From a virus: a DNA stretch of 42,863 nucleotides. The DNA lies in IMG/VR virus record IMGVR_UViG_3300027824_000005, positions 1-42,863 of that record; one strand, written 5' to 3'. Both the position numbers and the translations under genes were made by a program. The notes under the pieces were generated by a model. It made no database searches. It was not told the DNA's origin and saw nothing but the letters and a program-made list of their open reading frames with translations. Numbering within the stretch: the first letter of the stretch is position 1; each line of letters begins with the position of its first letter. This document shows, piece after piece, positions 30,966-38,485 of this stretch.

Positions 30966-31500
30966 GGTATCCTGGGCAGAGCCTCTGAAGACCCACATTG
31001 GCAAGGATCTCTTCGGCTTCACCGAAGAGCAGGTCAACGGCACCGAGGCTGAGAAGGAAGCGGTAGACCCGCGTTGGGGCAAGAGCCCGCGGTGGGTGCT
31101 TCAGCACTTTGGCACCGAGGTCTTCCGCTCCTTCGACCCGGACTTTTGGGTGAAGGTAGGTACTCGGGAGATTGCAGACCGACTTGACCAGGGGTACGAC
31201 GTGGTGGTCGCAGACTGCCGCTTCCCAAACGAGATGGAGGCCGTCCGGCGTTTGGGCGGGATCGCGGTGCGGGTGGTTAGAATGGGCCAAGTGTCGAAGG
31301 ACACCCATGTCAGTGAGACGGCCTTGGATACCTACGAGTTTGACAGAATCATCACTGCCCGGTCTGGTGATCTGACCGGGTTGCTCTATACTGCCGACCA
31401 GCTTGTCAAGGACATGCGCGATGGTTTGATGGCCACAAGAGATGAGATTCAACTACATCAGGCAGCTATAGACGAGGACGTACGGAATGGCGTTTACTAA
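30877..31500 (+). CDS. deoxynucleoside monophosphate kinase
   Basis: A 207-residue P-loop kinase. LIGLSGKKQSGKST (residues 4-17) is the phosphate-binding loop; further landmarks are WVLQHFGTEVFR near 67, the conserved DFWV, VVVADCRFPNEMEAVRR near 112, and VRVVRMG. This is the phage dNMP kinase pattern (T4 gene 1-like), which phosphorylates dNMPs for replication. ATG 30877 is taken for its AGAGGGA site; an upstream frame start is inside the zinc-finger gene. Confidence 0.85.
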   Translation: MGVLIGLSGKKQSGKSTIASFLRQDKGFFEVSWAEPLKTHIGKDLFGFTEEQVNGTEAEKEAVDPRWGKSPRWVLQHFGTEVFRSFDPDFWVKVGTREIADRLDQGYDVVVADCRFPNEMEAVRRLGGIAVRVVRMGQVSKDTHVSETALDTYEFDRIITARSGDLTGLLYTADQLVKDMRDGLMATRDEIQLHQAAIDEDVRNGVY

Positions 31501-34500
31501 GCACGGCGACGGCACGACTATCTGGGCGGACCCCACCGAAGAGGAGGTTGCCCGCAACCGGGACAAGATCATGAACCCGGAGGCGTACAACAACCCGGTG
31601 GCGGTTCCGGCCGCCGTCCAAGCGCAGCTTCAGCGCCTCATCTCTGAGCAGGCGTTCGGGCACCAGCGCTACGCAAACTCCAGCCGCCTACTCCTGAAGG
31701 CGGTGGACAGGTCCGTCCACGACCCAGGCGTCGTGGACATCATCGTGCCGGTCTACAACGCCCTGCGGATCGTCAAGCAGTGCTTGAACTCCGTGGTCGA
31801 GCGTACGGAGTGGCCGTACAGGCTAATCATCGTAGACGACTGCTCAGACAAGACGACCCACCGCTACCTCACCGAGTTTGCCGCAGAGCACCCTCAGGTC
31901 AACATGTACCGGAACAACAAGAACCGCGGCTTCGCGGCGACGGTCAACCGTGGCATCAAGGCTGGCAACGGCAAGTTCGTGTGTGTCCTGAACTCTGACG
32001 TACTGGTTACGCCGGGGTGGCTGACGAAGATGGTCTTCGCGCTCAACGCCGACCCACGCAACCAGATCTGCAACCCGTGCACCAACAACACTGCCGTCAT
32101 TGATGTTCCCTTTCAGCCTGGAGCGTCCTACATTGACATGAACAAGGCCCTGGAGTGCTCGTCCTTCCGGCGCTACCCGGAGATCATGCCCACCGGCTTC
32201 TGCTTCATGTTCAAGCGCCAACTCCTGGAGGACGTGGGCCTCTTCGACGAAGCGTATGTGAGCTACGGCGAGGAGACGGACTTCTGGATGAAGACCGTCT
32301 GGCGCGTGCGCAACGGCGAGTACCTTCAGTACCGGGCCGTGCTCGCGGACGACACCTACATTTTCCATGAGCGTGGTTCCAGCTTCACCCAGCTAGGGGA
32401 TACCGCCCACATGGAGCAGCGGAACACGTCCAGCGCTCGCTTCAAGCGCCTCTGGCCCAGCTACCAGACGTGGGCCAAGTCGTGGGATGCGAAGAAGACT
32501 CTGGGGGCGCTCCGCCAGCCGCTACCGGCGATGATCCTTAACCCCGCCAAACCGCTATACAACGTAGTATTCGTGGTCCACTCCGCAGCATACTGCGGCG
32601 GCATGCGTCTTATCGCGGACATTGTGAACGAGCTGAACGAGCGCGGAGCGCACGCGAAGGTGGCCCTTATCAAGCGGCCTGGCGTTGCGCCGGAGAAGAC
32701 CCTCTCGGAGCTGCGTACCGCTCCGCTAATGTACGAAGGAGACGAAGACTTCCTAGCCCGTGCGGCAGCCGACTTCGACCCGGACTCTCTGGTTATTGCA
32801 GCGACAGCCGAACTAACGCCCCAGGTGAAGGCCCTGTGCGACCGCGTGCGAACCTACACCCCGGTCCTCTTCTCCCAGTCCTACGATGCCGATCTGGCTA
32901 CGACCGAGGACGTGAAGGAGAAGATGTACGACAACATGAAACTGCTGCCCAACTGCATTGCAGCAGTGAACTGGCTGGGGGAGTTCTACAAGAGCGAGGG
33001 GATGAACGTGCTCGGCGTGTCCGGTGTGGGCATCGACCTGGATACCTTCTACCCGCGTGGACGCGATAATGGCGATGAGCGCCCTACGCTCATGCTGTCC
33101 ATGGACGGCCCTAATCTGCCGTGGCGTGGGTATTATCGCGGGGCTGCGCTGGCTAATGCGGTGAAGGCTGAGGCTGAGAAGCGTGGCGTGGACATTCGGA
33201 TCATGGCGTTTGGTATCGAAGTACTCCCGGAGGCTCCTCACGTTGTCTGCCTCGGGAAGCTAGGGCAGGGGCGTCTGGCAACGGTGCTTGGCACAGAGGT
33301 AGACGTGTTCTGCGATCCTAGTACCTTCCACAGCTATGGGCTTCCGGTAGTCGAGGCCATGGCGTCCGGTTGCGTGCCGGTGCTCTGGCAGTACAAGGGG
33401 CAGGAAGAGATCTTCCGGCTTCAGAGCAACGAAGAGGCCGCTCTGATCTGGCACCCGGCCTACCCCGTGGAACAGGCGGCCAACGACATTCTCAACCTCT
33501 TGGACAAGGACTTTCCTATTGCTAGGATGCAAGCGGCAGCTAGAACGCTAGCGCTCACGCAGGACCGGCAGAACGCGGTCGCTAAGTTCATCGAGACCCT
33601 GGAGCACAGCTTCGCGCTGCGGGCCAATCGCCGCAAGATCGTGATGGTCACCCCGCACTTGCGCAAGCACGGCGGCCCGACTACCATCGTCAACCTGGCG
33701 AACGAACTGGCCGAGAAGGGCCACGACGTGAAGCTGCTCACGATCTACTCGGACATCAACCCGGAGATCCTGGAAGGTGTCAAGGTACCCGTCCTGGTGG
33801 ACATCAATAACATCCCGGAGTGCGATGTACTAATCACGAACAGCGACAACCCTTACAACCCGCACTTCAACGCCCTGAAGCAGGCCAAGCACAAGATCCT
33901 CCTGAAGCTGTCTCACAACGCTCGCTTCATCGGGGAGGAGAACGGCAGCCTCAACCTCAAGTGGGACTACGTGGTCACCAGCACGAAGTGGCTTACGGAC
34001 GTGTGCCTCAACCCCACGAAGGAAGAGGGCTGGGACTATCTGCCGTGCAAGGCAGCGCGGGTGGGCTGGTTCCACTACGGGCATGAGGCATTCGCTTGCC
34101 GCCCGGAGAACCATCTGTATGGGGATGGGAAGACGCGCCCGATCGTCATCGCCAGCCTTGTCCACCACCACCCTCTCAAGGGGTCGGCGAACGCCTTCCA
34201 GGCGCTTGAGAAGATTAAGAGCATGTACGGCAATCAGGTGCACATCGTAGGGATTGGGGAGGTACCGGAGTTCAAGCCGCCCCCGTGGATTCAGTACATC
34301 AAGGACGCCAATCGAATGGCTCTGGCCGACCTATTCAAGCAGATCGACATCTGGGTAAGCGCGTCGGAGACGGAGGGCCTGGGGCGTATGGCGCTGGAGG
34401 CCATGTCCGCGGGGACCGTCTGCGTGCTCTCAGACACGAAGGCCGAGTTCGTGGCCCCGGGTAGCAACTGTCTGGTATACCCGATCGGCGATATTCAGGC

Positions 34501-34648
34501 TATGATGGATGCCATTAACAAGCTGCTGATGGACCACCCGCTGCGCACGTCCCTGGCTGAGGCCGGCTTCCACACGGCAGCCGCTCTCGCAGATCCGCGC
34601 CCTTGCATTAAGGCGTTGGATGCGGTAATTCAGGAGGTCTGTCAATGA
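31487..34648 (+). CDS. three-domain glycosyltransferase (GT2 + two GT4-like)
   Basis: A 1053-residue protein. Residues about 80-320 form a GT2 (GT-A) domain: VDIIVPVYNA, IIVDDCSDKTT, NRGFAATVNRGI, VCVLNSDVLVTPGW (acidic metal site) and YGEETDFW. About 355-700 is a GT-B domain of the GT4 kind: NVVFVVHSAAYCGGMRLIAD and DPSTFHSYGLPVVEAMASG near 609. About 715-1050 is a second GT4-like domain: VTPHLRKHGGPTTIVNLANE near 718 and SASETEGLGRMALEAMSAG near 957. Each domain has the acceptor/donor loops of an active enzyme. Likely role: building a multi-sugar chain on virion proteins, modified DNA bases or a host surface polymer; which of these is not visible. No signal peptide. Confidence 0.9.
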   Translation: MAFTKHGDGTTIWADPTEEEVARNRDKIMNPEAYNNPVAVPAAVQAQLQRLISEQAFGHQRYANSSRLLLKAVDRSVHDPGVVDIIVPVYNALRIVKQCLNSVVERTEWPYRLIIVDDCSDKTTHRYLTEFAAEHPQVNMYRNNKNRGFAATVNRGIKAGNGKFVCVLNSDVLVTPGWLTKMVFALNADPRNQICNPCTNNTAVIDVPFQPGASYIDMNKALECSSFRRYPEIMPTGFCFMFKRQLLEDVGLFDEAYVSYGEETDFWMKTVWRVRNGEYLQYRAVLADDTYIFHERGSSFTQLGDTAHMEQRNTSSARFKRLWPSYQTWAKSWDAKKTLGALRQPLPAMILNPAKPLYNVVFVVHSAAYCGGMRLIADIVNELNERGAHAKVALIKRPGVAPEKTLSELRTAPLMYEGDEDFLARAAADFDPDSLVIAATAELTPQVKALCDRVRTYTPVLFSQSYDADLATTEDVKEKMYDNMKLLPNCIAAVNWLGEFYKSEGMNVLGVSGVGIDLDTFYPRGRDNGDERPTLMLSMDGPNLPWRGYYRGAALANAVKAEAEKRGVDIRIMAFGIEVLPEAPHVVCLGKLGQGRLATVLGTEVDVFCDPSTFHSYGLPVVEAMASGCVPVLWQYKGQEEIFRLQSNEEAALIWHPAYPVEQAANDILNLLDKDFPIARMQAAARTLALTQDRQNAVAKFIETLEHSFALRANRRKIVMVTPHLRKHGGPTTIVNLANELAEKGHDVKLLTIYSDINPEILEGVKVPVLVDINNIPECDVLITNSDNPYNPHFNALKQAKHKILLKLSHNARFIGEENGSLNLKWDYVVTSTKWLTDVCLNPTKEEGWDYLPCKAARVGWFHYGHEAFACRPENHLYGDGKTRPIVIASLVHHHPLKGSANAFQALEKIKSMYGNQVHIVGIGEVPEFKPPPWIQYIKDANRMALADLFKQIDIWVSASETEGLGRMALEAMSAGTVCVLSDTKAEFVAPGSNCLVYPIGDIQAMMDAINKLLMDHPLRTSLAEAGFHTAAALADPRPCIKALDAVIQEVCQ

Positions 34649-35379
34649 GGGGTATCGCCATTGTCACCTACAACCGGGCAAACCAACTTGGGGATCAGAT
34701 CGAGGCTGTTATACGCACTGCTCCCAGCGACGCTCGCATTGTTGTCTGCGATGACGGCTCGAACGATGACACTCCGCTCGTTGCGACGCGGTACCCGGTG
34801 CTCTACTTGCGGGGGTCGAATCTGGGGGTTGGGGCGAACAAGAACCGGGCACTGTACGCACTACGGGATGCTAGTTTTTTTGCTATCCTCGAAGACGACC
34901 TGTTTCCAACTGAAGCTGGATGGTTTGAACTTTACGAAGAGGCCGCAATCGTTAGTGGTCTACATCATTTCTGCCGCGTCCAGGACAAGGAGATTCCTGA
35001 GGCGGTTCAGGCTTTTGCGGTCAGCATGGTCAAGAGGGGTTTCACCCCGATCTATGGATCTAGCCCTAGAGGCGACCTCACATTTGCAACTGGAGAGGTT
35101 ATTAGAAAGGTGGGCGGATTCAACCCTGCCTTTCGAGGGGCTGGTTTTGCCCATGGCGAATGGTCAAGTCGCGTGGATCGTGCCGGGTTGATTCCCCACC
35201 CGGCCAAGTGGGTTGACATCAAGGAAGCCCGCGACAAGTTTGCACAACGTGGGGACACAGAAGGTGGAAGATGGAATCTACTCAGGCCAGTCTTGAAGGA
35301 ACAGCTCAAGTCGAACAAGCGGGTGTTGAAGGCGCTGAACAAGAGGCCGTACACGTATCACCCGCTAGTCTTGAGCTAG
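34645..35379 (+). CDS. GT2-family glycosyltransferase (244 aa)
   Basis: Compact GT-A enzyme: GIAIVTYNRANQL near residue 3, VVCDDGSNDDT near 34, LGVGANKNRAL near 62, and the DxD-like FAILEDDLFPTEAGW near 80. Further on, GEVIRKVGGFNPAFRGAGFAHGEWS resembles the acceptor region of GT2 enzymes. ATG overlaps the stop of the three-domain glycosyltransferase, so it probably acts on the same product. The last 109 bases overlap the deformylase gene; codon choice here (mostly G/C at third positions) favours this frame. Confidence 0.85.
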   Translation: MRGIAIVTYNRANQLGDQIEAVIRTAPSDARIVVCDDGSNDDTPLVATRYPVLYLRGSNLGVGANKNRALYALRDASFFAILEDDLFPTEAGWFELYEEAAIVSGLHHFCRVQDKEIPEAVQAFAVSMVKRGFTPIYGSSPRGDLTFATGEVIRKVGGFNPAFRGAGFAHGEWSSRVDRAGLIPHPAKWVDIKEARDKFAQRGDTEGGRWNLLRPVLKEQLKSNKRVLKALNKRPYTYHPLVLS

Positions 35380-36023
35380 TTCTAGAGGTCATCAATGTCC
35401 CCGACAGACGGCTCACTCGACCCTCTGCCGCGTTTACTGCTGACGAAATCCGAGCACTCGATCGGGAGTATGTCGATGCTCTGGTGCGAACGATGTATGC
35501 GACCCATGGTGTGGGGATCGCCGGAGTACAGGTTGGCTGGATGCAGCAGGTGGTCGTTGTTGACCCATATATGCAGGCCGGAGGATCGAAGGACCCACTG
35601 GTTCTTTTTAATCCCCGCATCGTGGAAGCGTTCGGTAGCCAGGACAGTATCGAAGGGTGCCTATCAGTCTTTGGTTTCCAGGCTACCCTTCCGCGTGCGG
35701 AGCAGGTTGTGGTTCAAGGTCTTGATCTTGAAGGCGAGGAGCGCACCTTCTCGTTTGATGGATATGGCGCGACGATTTGGCAGCACGAAACCGACCACCT
35801 TCAAGGTAAAACGATCTTGTCTTACGCTTCCCGGCTCCGTCAAGATATTTATCTTCGAAAGCTGGCAAAGTTCATAAAGAGGAGAGAGCGTGCTGAGAAG
35901 AGACCAACTCGCCAAGCAGTCGTTTCACGACAGGCTAGCGGACGTATACAGTCGGGGTCGGTCAGTCCGGGAGCGAGTGTACCTGCTCATTCGAAGCAAG
36001 GGCCGCGCGGGGGCGACCGATAA
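35271..36023 (+). CDS. def: peptide deformylase with unusual terminal extensions
   Basis: All three deformylase motifs are present: GVGIAGVQVGW (motif 1, Gln87), EGCLSVFG (motif 2, Cys130, metal ligand) and QHETDHLQG (motif 3, His172, Glu173, His176). The enzyme removes formyl groups from nascent proteins. The core starts only near residue 40 (VINVPDRRL) and ends near 205. The N-terminal extension is encoded over the end of the upstream glycosyltransferase and the last 45 residues, basic and low-complexity, over the winged-helix gene. No later standard start exists before the core, so ATG 35271 is accepted. Low GC at third positions in both overlaps suggests that this gene was extended into its neighbours. 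Confidence 0.88.
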   Translation: MESTQASLEGTAQVEQAGVEGAEQEAVHVSPASLELVLEVINVPDRRLTRPSAAFTADEIRALDREYVDALVRTMYATHGVGIAGVQVGWMQQVVVVDPYMQAGGSKDPLVLFNPRIVEAFGSQDSIEGCLSVFGFQATLPRAEQVVVQGLDLEGEERTFSFDGYGATIWQHETDHLQGKTILSYASRLRQDIYLRKLAKFIKRRERAEKRPTRQAVVSRQASGRIQSGSVSPGASVPAHSKQGPRGGDR

Positions 36024-36147
36024 AGAGATCTCCGACACCCTGGGTATCCCGGAGAACACGACCCGGCCCCGGCGTGTGGAGCTGGTGGCAGATGGCCTAG
36101 TCAAGCCGCTCTACCAGACAGATCCTATCAAGTGGGTGGTGTCATGA
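35890..36147 (+). CDS. winged-helix DNA-binding protein (85 aa)
   Basis: Residues 20-75 read as a winged helix: a helix with RVYLLIRSKGRAGAT, then DKEISDTLGIPENTTRPRRV (recognition helix after the turn) and a wing (GLVKPLYQTDPIKWVV). This pattern is common in small phage regulators. GTG 35890, with GGAG upstream, lies inside the deformylase gene (134-base overlap). GC-rich third positions indicate that this frame is under stronger coding constraint there. Probably binds DNA; target unknown. Confidence 0.7.
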   Translation: MLRRDQLAKQSFHDRLADVYSRGRSVRERVYLLIRSKGRAGATDKEISDTLGIPENTTRPRRVELVADGLVKPLYQTDPIKWVVS

Positions 36148-36377
36148 AGGGTTTACCGAAGAAGAGTTCTGTCAAGGTTCGCCATCGGGCGACGACGAAG
36201 GATCTCCGACGGGAGATCCGGCGCCTACGTGGGGTGATCCGCAAGATGGCGGACGCTATGTCCCATGTCCAGGCTAGCGTTCTTTTGAGTGCGTGGGATC
36301 TTCAGAAGGAAGCCAAGGGCAAGGTGGAGCTAGCTTGCTCGGAACTCTACCGAGCGATCCCGCAGGATGAACTATGA
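36144..36377 (+). CDS. small basic helical protein (77 aa)
   Basis: Basic N-terminus (KGLPKKSSVKVRHRATTK) followed by a long helix (residues 20-70) that could coil. May bind nucleic acid; no family recognised. ATG 36144 overlaps the preceding TGA; a GTG at 36132 in frame is less likely. Ends over the next gene's start. Confidence 0.55.
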   Translation: MKGLPKKSSVKVRHRATTKDLRREIRRLRGVIRKMADAMSHVQASVLLSAWDLQKEAKGKVELACSELYRAIPQDEL

Positions 36378-37282
36378 ACTTCCTGGTCCACTACCGTGAA
36401 GACTTCGGCAAGGACGGGCGACCGATCGAGACGTACGCGCGCTCGTTCACGAAGTATCTGCGCCTGCGCCACCCGGTCTTTGCCTTCGGTGGTGGCCACG
36501 CTATCGAGACCATAGAGCAGCTACCCCTCGGGCTACAGTCTGACTTCCTCATTGACCTGGAGTGCAGCCGTGACCAATCAGGACGTTTTCACTGGCTTGC
36601 TGAGAAGTTTGATGGACGATGCCCTTCAGCGGCTTGGTTCATCGACTCCCATGGTCACCCGGACTTGCATGAGGCTATTGCACGGCAATACAACCACGTC
36701 TTTTTCGCTGTATGGGCCAAGAGGGATCTTTTTTCCAATCACTCTTCCGCCCACTGGCTCCCCAACGCCACCGATACCGAGTGGTTCCAAGGCTACAAGT
36801 ACCGAGCCCCAGAAGTCTACGACTTCGGATTCCACAGCAGCAAGGGGGGCCTAGACCGTGGGGAGATTCTGCGCCGGGTGTGCGAGCGTAACAACTGGAC
36901 CTTTGACATCCGCGAGGTATCCCGCGCTTATACTCACCGATGGCCCGCCTGTGCTCAGGCCATGGCTGCCTGCCGACAGCTCTTCAACCACGGGCAGAAG
37001 CATGACGGTCCTAATCAGCGTGTCATGGAGTCCATGGCAATGCGCAAGGTGCTATTTACCGATCTGGACCCCCGGGATGGAATGAGCAAGCTGTTCGAGG
37101 AAGGCAAGCACTTCCTCGGCTATGCCAGCGAAGATGAGCTAGAGGAGAAGGCCCGGTGGGCGCTACTCAACCCGAAGGAGGCTGACGAGATTGCCTTCAC
37201 CGCCTTCAAGGAAGTCTGCACGAAGCACCAGATCATAGCTCGGGTAGAGTCGGTGCTGGAGGTACTGAATGCCAAGCCCTAA
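36374..37282 (+). CDS. glycosyltransferase family 1/CgeB-like protein (302 aa)
   Basis: C-terminal half (about 190-300) has the Glyco_trans_1_2/CgeB pattern: QKHDGPNQRVMESMAMRKVL, then SKLFEEGKHFLGYASEDELE, and an ending helix after IAFTAFKEVCTKH. The N-terminal half is a Rossmann-like domain with GGGHAIET and AWFIDSHGHPDLH. Typical GT-B enzyme of unknown acceptor. It is part of the glycosyltransferase cluster and overlaps neighbours at both ends. Confidence 0.75.
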   Translation: MNFLVHYREDFGKDGRPIETYARSFTKYLRLRHPVFAFGGGHAIETIEQLPLGLQSDFLIDLECSRDQSGRFHWLAEKFDGRCPSAAWFIDSHGHPDLHEAIARQYNHVFFAVWAKRDLFSNHSSAHWLPNATDTEWFQGYKYRAPEVYDFGFHSSKGGLDRGEILRRVCERNNWTFDIREVSRAYTHRWPACAQAMAACRQLFNHGQKHDGPNQRVMESMAMRKVLFTDLDPRDGMSKLFEEGKHFLGYASEDELEEKARWALLNPKEADEIAFTAFKEVCTKHQIIARVESVLEVLNAKP

Positions 37283-38015
37283 GCCCGTTCCCATGGTGCT
37301 CGTCCAGAACGACGAGTACTGGCTGCCCTTCGCGCTCAACGCGATAGCCGGCAAGTTCGACCGCTATGTGATCTACGATGTAGGGTCCACGGACAAGACC
37401 CCGGAGATCATCGACTGGTTCATGGACCACGCCCGTGGCAACGCGGACATCTTCCACCGCAAGCTGCCGGACTGCCCTCCCATCGTCCAGGGGTGCTTCC
37501 GCAACTCAATGCTCGCGGAGACAAGGGCCGAGTGGGCGTTTATGGTGGACGCAGATGAGGTCTATGCTAGAGCCGATGTAGGATTTGTGGCTGGGTTGGG
37601 ATCAAAGCTGCATGAGGCAGCGGAGGATGGGAAGCTATATGGAGTGGTCAGACGTAGGGAATTTAGTCACGATCTTCGCTTCAGCTTTTCTGCTGAGCGC
37701 ACTCATCACCGGCTCTATCATCGGACTGCTATATTTCATGGTCACCATCCTGGAGAAGCGCCAGTCGTGGTTCAGAACCATCGGAACGAAGTCCACTTCC
37801 CCTACGTCACCTGCTTCCACTTCCACAACACAGAGCGTAGTTCTCTTGGCGACGACGCCACCCACGGGCGTTCAAGAAGAAAGTCCCAACATACCTACCG
37901 CCCTGGCGAGCAGCTTCCGGTCGATCTCCTCGCCTCGCTGCCCGACCTGCGGCACGAGCTTGGATGGGAGGTAGCCCCTGCCCTTGCTTCCCTGAGGGCA
38001 GAGTATGCTAACTAG
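37269..38015 (+). CDS. GT2-like glycosyltransferase (248 aa)
   Basis: GT-A signatures: VPMVLVQNDEYWLP near residue 7, YVIYDVGSTDKTPEII near 35 and FMVDADEVY near 91 (DxD). The second half, from about residue 125, is rich in His/Phe/Arg (FSFSAERTHHRLYHR, CFHFHNTERS), as in several GT2 acceptor domains. From about 37,639 to 37,790 third-position GC is lower in this frame and higher in the +1 frame, where a membrane protein could be encoded. Starts in the previous gene. Confidence 0.78.
   Translation: MPSPKPVPMVLVQNDEYWLPFALNAIAGKFDRYVIYDVGSTDKTPEIIDWFMDHARGNADIFHRKLPDCPPIVQGCFRNSMLAETRAEWAFMVDADEVYARADVGFVAGLGSKLHEAAEDGKLYGVVRRREFSHDLRFSFSAERTHHRLYHRTAIFHGHHPGEAPVVVQNHRNEVHFPYVTCFHFHNTERSSLGDDATHGRSRRKSQHTYRPGEQLPVDLLASLPDLRHELGWEVAPALASLRAEYAN
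37639..37974 (+). CDS. possible nested membrane protein in the +1 frame (111 aa)
   Basis: Inside the GT2-like gene, ATG 37639 opens a frame encoding a single long hydrophobic helix (about residues 9-37, TIFASAFLLSALITGSIIGL), then KRQSWFR, a Ser/Thr/Pro-rich linker and an end with CPTCGTS. A GGATGGGAAG sequence lies upstream. Codon third positions in the first part are mostly G/C, as in true genes of this window, while the host frame is not. It may be an overprinted gene or a composition accident; both readings are possible. Confidence 0.35.
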   Translation: MEWSDVGNLVTIFASAFLLSALITGSIIGLLYFMVTILEKRQSWFRTIGTKSTSPTSPASTSTTQSVVLLATTPPTGVQEESPNIPTALASSFRSISSPRCPTCGTSLDGR

Positions 38016-38244
38016 ATGCAAGTGCGGTAGGTACACGGATTACGGGTTGACATGCGTCTCCTGCCGGGTGGACACCACAGGCAGTGAGCAGAGGGAGTGG
38101 GAGCCGGAGGACGACCCGTACCGCCGCGGCGCCCGTTCTTCAGTTAAACGCCCTGGCCCTCGCAGACGCGGCCATCGAAAAACTCGCAGTGCAACTGGAA
38201 ATCGTCAATCGCGTCGCCGACCCCGCCGGGGGGCGCGTCCGTGA
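38005..38244 (+). CDS. small zinc-ribbon-like protein (79 aa), end overlaps opposite-strand gene
   Basis: The first 20 residues contain CKCGRYTDYGLTCVSC, a plausible four-Cys zinc site. The start overlaps the previous stop, with GAGGGCAGAG upstream. The later part is Arg-rich, and its last 101 bases are antisense to the lipoprotein gene, so the C-terminus may be uninformative. This is the last plus-strand gene before the strand switch. Confidence 0.45.
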   Translation: MLTRCKCGRYTDYGLTCVSCRVDTTGSEQREWEPEDDPYRRGARSSVKRPGPRRRGHRKTRSATGNRQSRRRPRRGARP

Positions 38245-38482
38245 TGACGGAGCAGGGGACCATCAGATAGAGCCATGCTCGTTGCTTCGGGTTGTTTAGC
38301 ATGAGATGGCTGTCTGGATGTTCGGTGCAGTACTTCCGGGCGACAGCCGCTATTGGCGTGTCCGTATTAGCGGCATTAGGCGGCAGGTCTGATTCTGGAA
38401 TTGAGGTAGCTGGCAATAGTGAGACACAGCTAAGGAAGAAAGCAGTCGCGCCTGCTATTAGTAGAATTTGCAACTTCTTCAT
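38144..38482 (-). CDS. putative lipoprotein (112 aa)
   Basis: On the minus strand, start ATG at 38480-38482. MKKLQILLIAGATAFFLSC has a positive N-terminus, a hydrophobic core and a lipobox-like FLSC with Cys19, so a lipid-anchored periplasmic or outer-membrane protein is likely. Four later Cys residues could form disulphides. The gene follows the 1358-residue protein with a three-base gap; GGAG (in TTTGGAGACT) is the ribosome site. Could be an outer spanin or a superinfection-exclusion protein; no inner partner is recognised next to it. Confidence 0.7.
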   Translation of the reverse strand: MKKLQILLIAGATAFFLSCVSLLPATSIPESDLPPNAANTDTPIAAVARKYCTEHPDSHLMLNNPKQRAWLYLMVPCSVITDAPPGGVGDAIDDFQLHCEFFDGRVCEGQGV

Positions 38483-38485
38483 GGT

